A DNA stretch of 10,316 nt from an uncultured Clostridia bacterium (GTDB lineage Bacteria; Bacillota; Clostridia; Oscillospirales; Oscillospiraceae), in contig CALDMR010000033.1 of NCBI GenBank assembly GCA_937915065.1, forward strand, positions 1 to 10,316, given 5' to 3'. Position numbers and translations under genes: made by a program. Of the stretch, positions 1 through 7,212 are shown piece after piece; the stretch's first letter is position 1; every line of letters starts with the position of its first letter. The notes under the pieces are model-generated. The model did no database searches. It saw nothing but the letters and a program-made list of their open reading frames with translations, and was not told the DNA's origin.

Positions 1-540
1 TACTGCAAGGCCCGGGGCGTGCAGCCTGCCGATCTGGAACAGGATTTTACAAAGGCGGAATATCCCGGCTTCCTGGGATCTTTCTACAGCGATTCGGGCA
101 AGAACCCGGCCCTGGCGGGGGGCGATACCATCGCTGCCTATGTGCCCAAGGATACCAACAGCATTGCGATCACCCAGAATGACGGCAGCCCGCTGAACTG
201 GATGGTGGTGTCCGATGTGAGCACCTGGGCTGCGTCATCGAAATACTCCTGCTTTATCGGCGGCGACAACGCCTGGTCTGTGATCGAAAATCCTGCTGTG
301 ACCGATGGCAGCGCCTGCATCGTGATCAAGGAGTCCTTCGGCAACGCCTTTGTGCCCTTCCTGGTGCCCGATTACCAGAAGGTCTATGTGGTGGACTACC
401 GCTATATCAGCAAAGTCAAGGGCGACAAACTCAGCGCCCTGGTGGACGCCACGGGGGCCAAGGATGTGCTGTTTATCAACAATGTTTCTGCCACCCGCAA
501 CGAAAGCCTGATGAATGCGGTGGCCTCCTTCGTGGGCTGA
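1..540 (+). CDS. DHHW/SGNH-hydrolase-like protein, C-terminal part (5' truncated by window)
   Basis: The reading frame is open from the first base and ends at TGA 538-540, so the gene begins upstream of the window; an internal GTG at 19 is unlikely to be the true start. The visible 179 residues contain the segment VIKESFGNAFVPFLVPDYQ followed by VYVVDYRYI, which is typical of the C-terminal part of the DHHW family (SGNH-hydrolase/AlgX-like proteins of Firmicutes, usually exported and anchored by an N-terminal membrane segment). These proteins are often found near exopolysaccharide or O-acetylation functions, but the substrate is not known and the catalytic N-terminal part is not visible here. 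A strong terminator follows 10 bases after the stop, so the gene is probably not co-transcribed with the van genes downstream. Confidence 0.75.
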   Translation, partial: YCKARGVQPADLEQDFTKAEYPGFLGSFYSDSGKNPALAGGDTIAAYVPKDTNSIAITQNDGSPLNWMVVSDVSTWAASSKYSCFIGGDNAWSVIENPAVTDGSACIVIKESFGNAFVPFLVPDYQKVYVVDYRYISKVKGDKLSALVDATGAKDVLFINNVSATRNESLMNAVASFVG

Positions 541-550
541 GCCCCACATA

Positions 551-586
551 AAAAAACCGGCTGTTGGGAACAACAGCCGGTTTTTT
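551..586 (+). terminator. Rho-independent terminator after the DHHW gene
   Basis: A perfect 16-bp inverted repeat (551-566 with 571-586, GGAA loop) has A6 on the 5' arm and T6 on the 3' arm. It can terminate in both directions and isolates the DHHW gene from the van cluster. Confidence 0.92.
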
Positions 587-708
587 GCGCTGTGCAGAGG
601 GAAAGGGCGAATAGAACCAATTCTCTTCCTTGCCGCGCTGAAACCGTGGATAGAACCGGATTTTCCCCGGGATCTATCATGGCCTTTTGATTGCAGCTTC
701 TGCAAATC

Positions 709-753
709 TCAAGAAAATCGTAAGGTGCGCGGGGCGGCGGAGTATGGTACAAT
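709..753 (+). promoter_or_regulatory. Putative vanR promoter with candidate VanR box
   Basis: TACAAT at 748-753, preceded by TGG at 745-747, gives an extended -10 element, while no good -35 hexamer lies 16-18 bp upstream, as is usual for an activator-dependent promoter. Just upstream is CAAGAAAATCGTAAG (710-724), whose CAAG and TAAG cores are 11 bp apart, one helical turn. Similar blocks recur before the ligase gene. The TCGTAAG core recalls the published 12-bp consensus for VanR binding in enterococci. That this is the autoregulated vanRS promoter is inference. Bases 587-700 hold nothing else I recognise. Confidence 0.5.
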
Positions 754-806
754 GATATAAAAAAGATCATGGCTGCATGGCCGGGAGAGAAGGGAGCGAG
801 GGCGCT

Positions 807-1508
807 GTGCCGAATATTCTGGTTGTGGATGACGAGCAGGCCATCACCGACCTGGTGGAGGTTTATCTGCGCAATGAAAATTTCACGGTGCATAAATTTT
901 ATAACGGGGCCGACGCTTTGAAGTGCGTGGAAACCACGCCGCTGGATCTGGCGATTCTGGATGTGATGCTGCCGGATATCGACGGGTTCCGCCTGTGCCA
1001 GCGGATTCGGGAGGAGCACTATTTTCCCATCATCATGCTCACGGCCAAGGTGGAGGATATGGATAAGATCATGGGCCTGACCCTGGGGGCGGACGATTAT
1101 ATCACCAAGCCCTTTAATCCCCTGGAGCTGGTGGCCCGGGTGAAAACGCAGCTGCGGCGATACATCCGCTACAATGCCGCCGATGCTCCCCGGGGCGGGG
1201 AGAAAGCCGGGGAAAGCTTTGACTTCGGCGGTCTGCAGATTTCAAAAAGCAACCACAAATGCATCCTGTACAATGAAGAGCTGGCCCTGACGCCCATCGA
1301 ATTTTCCATCCTGTGGTATCTGTGCGAAAAGCGGGGAAGCGTGGTGTCCAGCGAAGAACTGTTCGAGGCTGTGTGGGGCGAGAAATATATGGACAGCAAC
1401 AACACCGTTATGAGCCATATTGCCCGCCTGCGGGAGAAAATGCACGAACCCCGGCGCAAGCCCAAATTTATCAAAACTGTGTGGGGGGTGGGGTATACCA
1501 TTGAGTAA
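807..1508 (+). CDS. vanR: VanR-type response regulator (OmpR/PhoB family)
   Basis: Cytoplasmic transcription factor of the glycopeptide-sensing two-component system. With GTG 807 as start it has 233 residues, the usual VanR length. The receiver domain (about 3-120) shows the acidic pair D8/D9, phospho-acceptor D52 in LAILDVMLP, switch T79 and K101 in ITKPF. The C-terminal winged helix (about 137-233) contains LTPIEFSILWYL and the family ending KTVWGVGYTIE. I prefer GTG 807 because AAGGGAG at 790-796 serves as ribosome binding site, and the protein then begins right at the NILVVDDE strand; ATG 777 would add ten residues, has no binding site and would lie only about 17 bases from the predicted transcript start. 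The stop overlaps the TTG start of vanS, so the two are translationally coupled. Assignment as VanR rests on the family plus the downstream vanG-type genes. Confidence 0.92.
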   Translation: MPNILVVDDEQAITDLVEVYLRNENFTVHKFYNGADALKCVETTPLDLAILDVMLPDIDGFRLCQRIREEHYFPIIMLTAKVEDMDKIMGLTLGADDYITKPFNPLELVARVKTQLRRYIRYNAADAPRGGEKAGESFDFGGLQISKSNHKCILYNEELALTPIEFSILWYLCEKRGSVVSSEELFEAVWGEKYMDSNNTVMSHIARLREKMHEPRRKPKFIKTVWGVGYTIE

Positions 1509-2637
1509 GAAAGAGAACAGACGGCTGCGGCGGCCGAGGAGTACGGCATCTACCCGTATGCTGTCCGGCACACTGCTGGCCCGGTATTTGATCACGCTGA
1601 TTTTATTTGCCGTGGGCGTGGTGGCCTTTTATTTCCTGGCCTATGCCTTCTTTTCCTCCCTGAAAATCTGGTACTGGAGCGATCCGATGTACCGCTTTTT
1701 GCAGATTTTTGCGGGGAATCCCCTGGAAACCATCGTTCTGACCTGGATGGGAGGCGGAGTGGTGATCAGCGCCTGGATGATGCGCAAACCCCTGACCTAT
1801 ATCGATGCCATCGTGGCCGCCAGCGACCGGCTGCTGGATCAGGACGACGCACCCATCCGCCTGCCGGGAGCCCTCAAGAGCGTGGAGGATCAGATGAACC
1901 TGGCCAAGCAGCGTTCCCTGCGGAACGCTGCCGCTGCCCGGGAGGCCGAGCAGCGGAAAAATGATCTGATCGTCTACCTGGCCCACGACCTGAAAACGCC
2001 GCTGACCTCTGTGATCGGCTATCTGACGCTGCTGCGGGACGAGCCGGAGCTGTCCGCTGTCATGCGGGCCAAATACACGGGCATTGCCCTGGATAAAGCG
2101 GAGCGGCTGGAGGAGCTGATCAACGAATTCTTTGAGATCACCCGCTTTAATCTCTCCCACCTGACGCTGGAAACGGAGGAGACGGATCTGACCCGGATGC
2201 TGCAGCAGGTGACCAGTGAATTTGAGCCGATCTTTGCCGAAAAGGGGCTGGCCTACCGCCTGGATCTGCCGGAAAAGCTGCTCTATGCCTGCGACACCGA
2301 TAAAATGGCCCGGGTGTTCGACAACCTGCTGCGCAATGCGGTGAATTACAGTTTTCCGAACACGGAGCTCGCCATTTCCGGCAGGGTCAGCGGAAGCTAT
2401 GTGGTGCTGCGCTTCCAGAATGCGGGCAAGACCATTCCCCAGGAGAAGCTGGAGCGTATTTTTGAGCAGTTTTTCCGCCTGGATTCCGCCCGGGGCACCT
2501 CCGGCGGCGGGGCGGGCCTGGGCCTGGCCATTGCCAAGGAGATCGTGGAACTGCACGGCGGCGGGATCAGCGCTGCCAGCGCTGACAATCGGGTGACCTT
2601 TACCGTGGCCCTGCCGGTTCAGGGGGCGGCGATGTAA
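1501..2637 (+). CDS. vanS: VanS-type sensor histidine kinase
   Basis: Membrane sensor partner of VanR. From TTG 1501 (378 residues) it has a very basic N-terminus, transmembrane segments at about 29-51 and 77-94, and only about 25 residues between them outside the cell, so the sensory loop is short. A linker follows, then the HisKA H-box YLAHDLKTPLTSVIGYL with phospho-accepting H162, the N-box DNLLRNAVNYS (from D274) and glycine-rich ATP-lid GGGAGLGLAIA (about 336-346). TTG 1501 overlaps the vanR stop by 8 bases and follows a G-rich stretch; ATG 1558 (359 residues, with AGGAG 16 bases upstream) is the alternative. Kinases of this group act both to phosphorylate VanR under glycopeptide stress and to dephosphorylate it otherwise; the actual inducer cannot be read from the sequence. 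Confidence 0.9.
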   Translation: MSKKENRRLRRPRSTASTRMLSGTLLARYLITLILFAVGVVAFYFLAYAFFSSLKIWYWSDPMYRFLQIFAGNPLETIVLTWMGGGVVISAWMMRKPLTYIDAIVAASDRLLDQDDAPIRLPGALKSVEDQMNLAKQRSLRNAAAAREAEQRKNDLIVYLAHDLKTPLTSVIGYLTLLRDEPELSAVMRAKYTGIALDKAERLEELINEFFEITRFNLSHLTLETEETDLTRMLQQVTSEFEPIFAEKGLAYRLDLPEKLLYACDTDKMARVFDNLLRNAVNYSFPNTELAISGRVSGSYVVLRFQNAGKTIPQEKLERIFEQFFRLDSARGTSGGGAGLGLAIAKEIVELHGGGISAASADNRVTFTVALPVQGAAM

Positions 2638-2645
2638 GAAATTTG

Positions 2646-2720
2646 CAAGAATTTCCCGAAAAAAGCACAAGAACTTCATCAAGGAAAACGAAAGAAAAAA
2701 GCGCTCCGCTTTGCTACCAT
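2646..2720 (+). promoter_or_regulatory. Putative VanR-dependent promoter for the effector genes
   Basis: CAAGAATTTCCCGAA (2646-2660) and CAAGAACTTCATCAAG (2668-2683) resemble the block before vanR; CAAG cores start at 2646, 2668 and 2680, i.e. 22 and 12 bp apart, close to whole helical turns. TACCAT at 2715-2720 with TGC at 2712-2714 is a possible extended -10 element; no consensus -35 is present. The predicted start (about 2727) falls inside the hairpin described at 2696-2746. The boxes are visible; the promoter role is inferred. Confidence 0.4.
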
Positions 2721-2746
2721 AAAAACAGCAAAGCGGAGCGCTTTTT
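2696..2746 (+). terminator. Intra-cluster hairpin terminator between vanS and the ligase gene
   Basis: A perfect 20-bp inverted repeat (2696-2715 with 2727-2746) surrounds an 11-base loop; the 3' arm ends in T5 and the 5' arm starts with A5. It would end transcripts coming from vanRS before the ligase gene, in the 168-base gap of an otherwise tightly packed cluster. Confidence 0.8.
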
Positions 2747-2805
2747 GATTGCAGGCAGGCTGCGGACGAAAAGGCGGCCTGTCCCCTTGAAAGGAGTTTT
2801 GAACG

Positions 2806-3858
2806 ATGAGTAAGATTTGTATTGCGGTGCTGTTCGGCGGCTGTTCCACGGAGTACGGCGTTTCTTTGCAGTCCGCCGCGGCGGTGCTGCGCCATCTGGA
2901 TAAAAGCAAATACGATGTGCTGCCCGTGGGGATCGACCGGGCCGGGCATTGGCTGTATTACACCGGCTATCTGGACGGCCTGCTGGACGGCAGCTGGTGC
3001 GACGCCCTGGATGACTGCATCCCCTGCGCCGTTTCCCCCAACCGGGGACAGCCGGAGCTGATCCTTTTCGGTGACGAGGTGGAGCGCATTCCCTTTGATG
3101 CGGCCTTCCCCGTGCTCCACGGAAAAAACGGCGAAGACGGCACGGTGCAGGGACTGCTGGAATTGGCGGGCGTTCCTGTGATTGGCTGCGGCACGCTGTG
3201 CAGCGCCCTGTGCATGGATAAGGATCGGGCCCACAAGCTGGCGGCCCTGGCGGGGGTGGCGGTGCCCGCGTCGGCGGTGTTTCACCGGAGCGCATCTCCG
3301 GCGGAGATCTACCGGGCGGCGGAGACGCTGGGCTATCCCCTGTTTGTCAAGCCCGTGCGGGCCGGATCTTCCTTTGGCGTTACCAAGGTGCTGCGGCCGG
3401 AAGATTTGGACGATGCCGTGCGGAACGCCTTTTATCACGACAGCGAGGTGCTGCTGGAAGAAGCGGTGGAGGGCTTTGAAGTGGGCTGCGCCGTGCTGGG
3501 CAATGAGACCCTGACCGTGGGCGCGGTGGACGAGATCGAACTGAGCGACGGTTTTTTTGATTTTGAGGAAAAGTATACCCTGAAAACGTCCCAAATCCAT
3601 TGCCCGGCCCGCATTTCGGAGGAACAGGCGGAGCGGATCTGCGCGGCGGCAAAAACGATCTACCGGGCCCTGGGCTGCCGGGTGTTTGCCCGGGTGGATC
3701 TCTTTTTAACGCCCGACGGGAGCATCGTGTTCAATGAAGTGAACACGATCCCCGGCTTTACGGCCCACAGCCGCTATCCCAATATGATGAAGGCGGCGGG
3801 GCTGGAGTTTGGGCCGCTGGTGGAGCGGCTGATCGCGCTGGGAATGGAGGCGCTATGA
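2806..3858 (+). CDS. vanG: VanG-type D-alanine--D-serine ligase
   Basis: ATP-dependent cytoplasmic ligase joining D-Ala to D-Ser, the altered end of the peptidoglycan precursor that vancomycin binds poorly. Its 350 residues match the D-Ala-D-X ligase length. Visible motifs are FGGCSTEYGVSLQSA near the N-terminus (E16 corresponds to the conserved active-site Glu of Ddl enzymes), FPVLHGKNGEDGTVQG, the ATP-grasp segment FVKPVRAGSSFGVTKV, the omega-loop EKYTLKTS (E255-K256-Y257), and FNEVNTIPGFTAHSRYPNMM at the C-terminus. The EKYTLK loop and overall sequence recall enterococcal VanG rather than D-Lac ligases VanA/VanB. The neighbouring serine racemase supports D-Ser as second substrate. ATG 2806 has AAGGAG at 2791-2796. 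The stop overlaps the next start (ATGA). D-Ala-D-Ala activity of a housekeeping Ddl is the less likely alternative. Confidence 0.93.
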   Translation: MSKICIAVLFGGCSTEYGVSLQSAAAVLRHLDKSKYDVLPVGIDRAGHWLYYTGYLDGLLDGSWCDALDDCIPCAVSPNRGQPELILFGDEVERIPFDAAFPVLHGKNGEDGTVQGLLELAGVPVIGCGTLCSALCMDKDRAHKLAALAGVAVPASAVFHRSASPAEIYRAAETLGYPLFVKPVRAGSSFGVTKVLRPEDLDDAVRNAFYHDSEVLLEEAVEGFEVGCAVLGNETLTVGAVDEIELSDGFFDFEEKYTLKTSQIHCPARISEEQAERICAAAKTIYRALGCRVFARVDLFLTPDGSIVFNEVNTIPGFTAHSRYPNMMKAAGLEFGPLVERLIALGMEAL

Positions 3859-4595
3859 AGGAAAGGAGTATTTTGCTGCGGGAAGCGGATCTGCACCGCG
3901 GGCCGCTGGTGCTGATCAATCGGGAGCATCCTTTGGAGGGCGGCTTTCATGGAGAATTGGCGGAATTGCCCCGGCGGGGGCAAAGCGTTTTGATGGAGAG
4001 CCGGGCGGCAGCGCTGCTGGAAGCCTGTATTCAATCCGTGGGCGGCGCGGGACGCATTGTGCCCGTGTCCGGCTGGCGCAGCCGGACGGAGCAGGAACAG
4101 ATCTGGGCGGACAGCCTGCGCGACCATGGGGAAGCATTCACGCGCAGCTATGTGGCCCTGCCGGATTGCAGCGAGCATCAGAGCGGGCTGGCCATCGATC
4201 TGGCCAAGGTGGCGGAAGAGATCGATTTTATCCGCCCGGAGTTTCCCTATGACGGCGTGTGCGGCGCTTTCCGCCGCAGCGCTGCAAAATACGGCTTTAT
4301 CGAGCGCTACCGGGAGGAAAAACGGGCGCTGACCGGCATCGCCGCGGAACCGTGGCACTTCCGCTATGTGGGAGCGCCCCATGCGGAGCTGATGGACAAG
4401 CACAACCTTTGTCTGGAAGAATACAGCCCCTTTTTGCGCCGGGGCGAACAGGTCTGTGTGCTGGAAAACGGGAAAAGGGCCCGGGTTCGCTATGTGCCCT
4501 GGGCCGGGACGGAAACGGAAGTGACGGTGGCAGAGGACTGCTGTCAGATTTCCGGGGATAATGTGGGCGGGTTCATCGTCACGATCTGGGGGTGA
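3855..4595 (+). CDS. vanXY: VanXY-type D,D-dipeptidase/D,D-carboxypeptidase
   Basis: Zinc peptidase that removes the drug-susceptible targets by cleaving D-Ala-D-Ala and trimming the terminal D-Ala from pentapeptide precursors. The 246-residue protein has no signal peptide or membrane segment, so it should act in the cytoplasm as VanXY enzymes do. The peptidase family M15 signature is complete: SEHQSGLAIDL supplies zinc ligands H108 and D115, and EPWHFRYVG supplies catalytic base E165 and third ligand H168; SGWRS upstream carries the conserved Arg. A C-terminal extension of about 50 residues ending in QISGDNVGGFIVTIWG resembles that of VanXY-G. The start overlaps the ligase stop by four bases (ATGA), indicating translational coupling. 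VanY-only carboxypeptidase activity is possible but less likely, since VanY proteins are normally membrane-anchored. Confidence 0.92.
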   Translation: MKERSILLREADLHRGPLVLINREHPLEGGFHGELAELPRRGQSVLMESRAAALLEACIQSVGGAGRIVPVSGWRSRTEQEQIWADSLRDHGEAFTRSYVALPDCSEHQSGLAIDLAKVAEEIDFIRPEFPYDGVCGAFRRSAAKYGFIERYREEKRALTGIAAEPWHFRYVGAPHAELMDKHNLCLEEYSPFLRRGEQVCVLENGKRARVRYVPWAGTETEVTVAEDCCQISGDNVGGFIVTIWG

Positions 4596-4601
4596 GGGCG
4601 G

Positions 4602-6701
4602 ATGCTGGCGGAAAAAAAGGGGGCGGCGCTGGACAGCTTCCGGATTCTGGCTGCTGTGCTGGTGGTCGCCATCCACACTTCGCCCCTGATGGGCCTCAGC
4701 CCGGAGGCAGACTTTATCCTGACGCGGGTGCTGGGCCGGGTGGCAGTGCCCTTTTTCCTGATGGTCACTGGATATTTCCTGGCCCGGCAGAAATGGCGGG
4801 GCGCAGGGCGCACCGCCGGAAAACTGCTGCTGCTATACGGCCTTTCCATGGCCCTTTACCTGCCGCTGAATCTGTATCAGGGCGGGTACGGCATCGGGGA
4901 ATGGCTGCGGCGGATTTTGATCGACGGTACGCTGTACCATCTTTGGTATTTCCCGGCGGCGGTTTTGGGCATTGGCGTGGTGTGCCTGCTGCGCCGGTTG
5001 GGCGGCCGCGGCGCGCTGGCGGCGGCCCTGGTGCTCTATATCGCCGGATTGCTGGGGGACAGCTATTATGGCCTGGCGGCCCAGATCCCCTGGCTGGAAA
5101 AGGTTTATGACGGGATCTTTGCCGTATCTACCTACACGCGCAACGGCCTGTTTTATGCGCCGCTGTTTTTGCTGCTGGGCAGTTTTGGCGTGCAGATGCC
5201 CCGCCGCCGTTCGGCGCTGGGCCTGGGTCTGGCACTGCTGGCCATGGGCGCAGAGGCGTGGACGCTGCACAGTTTGAACTGGCAGCGCCATGACAGCATG
5301 TATCTGCTGCTGCCGCTGGTCATGCTGTTCCTGTTTTCTCTGCTGCTGGGCGCCAATCGTGGCCAGGTTCCGGCTCTGCGCCGGATTGCGCTGCTGGTGT
5401 ATGTGCTCCACCCCTGGTGCATTGTGCTGATTCGGGGCGGGGCCAAGCTGCTGCGGCTGCTTCATGTGGGGAAGTGGGAAAACCTGTTGGTAGGGAACGC
5501 ATTGATCCACTTCCTGGCAGTGCTGGCGCTGAGCTTTGCGCTGGCCCTGGCCCTGGAGGCCTTGCGGCCCCTGCGGGGAACAGACCCGCGCAGCCGCGCC
5601 TGGCGGGAGATCGACCTGAATGCCCTGCGGCATAACGCCGGGGAACTGCAGCGCTGCCTGGGCCAGGATTGCCGGCTGATGGCTGTGGTCAAGGCGGAGG
5701 CCTACGGCCATGGCAGCGTTTTATGCGCCCGCACATTGCGGCGGGCCGGCGTGGGCTGCTTTGCGGTGGCAACGCTGGCGGAGGCCATTCGCCTGCGCCG
5801 GGCCGGCATTGCAGGCACGATCCTGGTGCTGGGCTACACGCCGCCGTCAGAAGTGCGGACACTGTGTTTCTGGCGGATTACCCAGACGGTGGCGGATGAG
5901 GCCCATGCTGCGGCGCTGGAAGCCGAAGGGGTGCCGGTACATGTGCATATTGCCCTGGATACCGGGATGCACCGCTTGGGGATTCCCTGCGAACGGCGGC
6001 GGGCGCTGAAGCGGATCTTGCGCAGCAGAACGCTGCGGGTGGACGGCATGTTTTCCCATCTCTGCGTCAGTGACAGTCTGCGGGAGGAGGATGCGGCCTT
6101 TACCCAAAAGCAGGCGGAGCTGTTTTATCAAACGGTGCAGGATCTGCGCGGGGAAGGTTACGATGTGGGGAAGATCCATTTGCAGGCCAGCTACGGCGCG
6201 CTGAACCTGCCGCCCCAGCCCTGTGATTTAGGACGAATGGGACTGGCCCTTTACGGAGTTTACAGCGACCGCGCTCCGGTGCGCAATGAAGTGGAGCTGA
6301 AGCCGGTGCTGTCCCTGCGGGCGCGGATCGCCGCCGTGCGGATACTGCGGGCTGGAGAACGGGCGGGGTACGGCCTGGCCTTTACGGCAGAGGAGGACCG
6401 GCGCATTGCCGTGGCGGCCATTGGGTATGCCGACGGGCTGCCCCGGGATTATGCCTGCCGGGGCGGCCGTGCCCTGGTGCGGGGCGTTTTTGTGCCTGTG
6501 GTAGGGCGGCTCTGTATGGATCAGCTGTTGCTGGATGTGACCGCCGTGCCGGAGGCTGCCCAGGGAGATGTGGCCACCTTCATTGGCTGTGACGGCGATC
6601 AATGGATCCATGCCGAAGATGTGGCGGTGGCCTGCGGAACGATCACCAATGAACTGCTGTCCCGCCTGGGCAGCCGCCTGCCGGAGGTGCCGCTGCGGTA
6701 A
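4602..6701 (+). CDS. vanT: VanT-type membrane-bound serine racemase (acyltransferase-3 domain fused to alanine racemase domain)
   Basis: Converts L-Ser to D-Ser for the ligase. Residues about 10-320 form a multi-spanning acyltransferase-3 domain beginning LDSFRILAAVLVVAIHTSPL, with GRVAVPFFLMVTGYF shortly after; in VanT this half is thought to bring in L-Ser. Residues about 328-699 are a fold-type III alanine racemase beginning RAWREIDLNALRHNA. PLP-binding K364 lies in VVKAEAYGHG (Glu where most alanine racemases have Asp), the second catalytic base Y590 in AGYGL, and GRLCMDQ is present. N683 in TITNELLSRLG appears to match VanTG Asn696, reported to govern L-amino-acid choice; an alignment is needed to confirm this. 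At 699 residues it has VanT length. ATG 4602 lies 6 bases after the vanXY stop with GAGGG at 4594-4598. Confidence 0.93.
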   Translation: MLAEKKGAALDSFRILAAVLVVAIHTSPLMGLSPEADFILTRVLGRVAVPFFLMVTGYFLARQKWRGAGRTAGKLLLLYGLSMALYLPLNLYQGGYGIGEWLRRILIDGTLYHLWYFPAAVLGIGVVCLLRRLGGRGALAAALVLYIAGLLGDSYYGLAAQIPWLEKVYDGIFAVSTYTRNGLFYAPLFLLLGSFGVQMPRRRSALGLGLALLAMGAEAWTLHSLNWQRHDSMYLLLPLVMLFLFSLLLGANRGQVPALRRIALLVYVLHPWCIVLIRGGAKLLRLLHVGKWENLLVGNALIHFLAVLALSFALALALEALRPLRGTDPRSRAWREIDLNALRHNAGELQRCLGQDCRLMAVVKAEAYGHGSVLCARTLRRAGVGCFAVATLAEAIRLRRAGIAGTILVLGYTPPSEVRTLCFWRITQTVADEAHAAALEAEGVPVHVHIALDTGMHRLGIPCERRRALKRILRSRTLRVDGMFSHLCVSDSLREEDAAFTQKQAELFYQTVQDLRGEGYDVGKIHLQASYGALNLPPQPCDLGRMGLALYGVYSDRAPVRNEVELKPVLSLRARIAAVRILRAGERAGYGLAFTAEEDRRIAVAAIGYADGLPRDYACRGGRALVRGVFVPVVGRLCMDQLLLDVTAVPEAAQGDVATFIGCDGDQWIHAEDVAVACGTITNELLSRLGSRLPEVPLR

Positions 6702-6755
6702 GATACAAAAAGGATGCATGGCAGACCGATAATGGCGCCGAGAGGTGATGCTGCT

Positions 6756-7196
6756 GTGAAAACCATAACGCGGCCCACGATACTGCTGGTGGGCGCCGTA
6801 CTGCTGTTGGTTCTTGGTATCTGCATCGTTTTTGGCCAGGTAGGGCATGCGGCGGTGGACTGCGGCGCGTCAGAGAAATTCAGCGATGCGGAATTGGACG
6901 CGGCGATCCGCTGCGCAAAAAGCAGTTTTATTCGGAATTTTTCCGGCTGTGAACTTTTGAAAGTCTGCTATGACGAGGAGGAAGCGCAGCGGGTGATTGA
7001 CGGTTATCTGTACCACGGACCGGGGAAAGGAACGCCGGTCAAAGAAGAGAATCTCTTGGTGCTGTTTTTGGATTTCAAAACGGGCGAGCGGGCCTCGCCT
7101 GCATTGAACCCCAACGCAGTATACTACCAATATGGCGCAACGCTGCTGCGCGACAGGGCGGATGGCCCCTGGAAGGTAGTGGAATGGGGCTATTGA
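6756..7196 (+). CDS. Small membrane-anchored protein of unknown function at the end of the van operon
   Basis: With GTG 6756 as start this is a 146-residue protein: a short basic head (KTITR), one hydrophobic segment at about 8-26, then a roughly 120-residue domain that should face outside the cell. No lipoprotein cysteine motif fits (the residue before C23 is Ile). The domain contains FSDAELDAAIRCAKSSF, GCELLKVCYDEEEAQR and the ending DGPWKVVEWGY, a pattern I recall from Firmicute proteins annotated as DUF4829-like; I cannot verify that here. GTG 6756 is preferred because AGAGGTG at 6741-6747 precedes it at good spacing; in-frame ATGs at 6714 and 6732 lack well-placed binding sites. It lies 54 bases after vanT with no terminator between, and a strong terminator follows, so it is probably the last gene of the resistance transcript. 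No function is assigned. Confidence 0.72.
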   Translation: MKTITRPTILLVGAVLLLVLGICIVFGQVGHAAVDCGASEKFSDAELDAAIRCAKSSFIRNFSGCELLKVCYDEEEAQRVIDGYLYHGPGKGTPVKEENLLVLFLDFKTGERASPALNPNAVYYQYGATLLRDRADGPWKVVEWGY

Positions 7197-7212
7197 CAAG
7201 CATTCCGTTGAA

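Noticed and set aside
611..657. Direct repeat ATAGAACC at 611-618 and 650-657
   Set aside because: Only 8 bases, 39 bp apart, with no partner copies near the ligase promoter; compatible with chance.
515..760. 81-codon + strand open frame in the gap before vanR
   Set aside because: It overlaps the end of the DHHW gene and runs through the terminator hairpin and the vanR promoter; no ribosome binding site and no recognisable protein features.
685..2754. TTTTGATTGCAG occurs both before vanR (about 685-696) and after the intra-cluster hairpin (about 2743-2754)
   Set aside because: A 12-base match in two regulatory gaps is suggestive, but in the second copy it follows the hairpin's T-run and has no symmetric structure; I cannot tell it from coincidence.
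1603..3600. Very long open frame (665 codons) on the - strand across vanS and the ligase gene
   Set aside because: It runs antisense to two genes with complete catalytic motifs, crosses the intergenic hairpin, and its composition (His/Gln/Arg-rich) is that of a shadow frame in GC-rich DNA.
4602..6701. Possibility that the acyltransferase and racemase halves are two genes joined by mistake
   Set aside because: The fusion is uninterrupted, has the normal VanT domain order and length, and no start or ribosome binding site is needed at the junction near residue 328.
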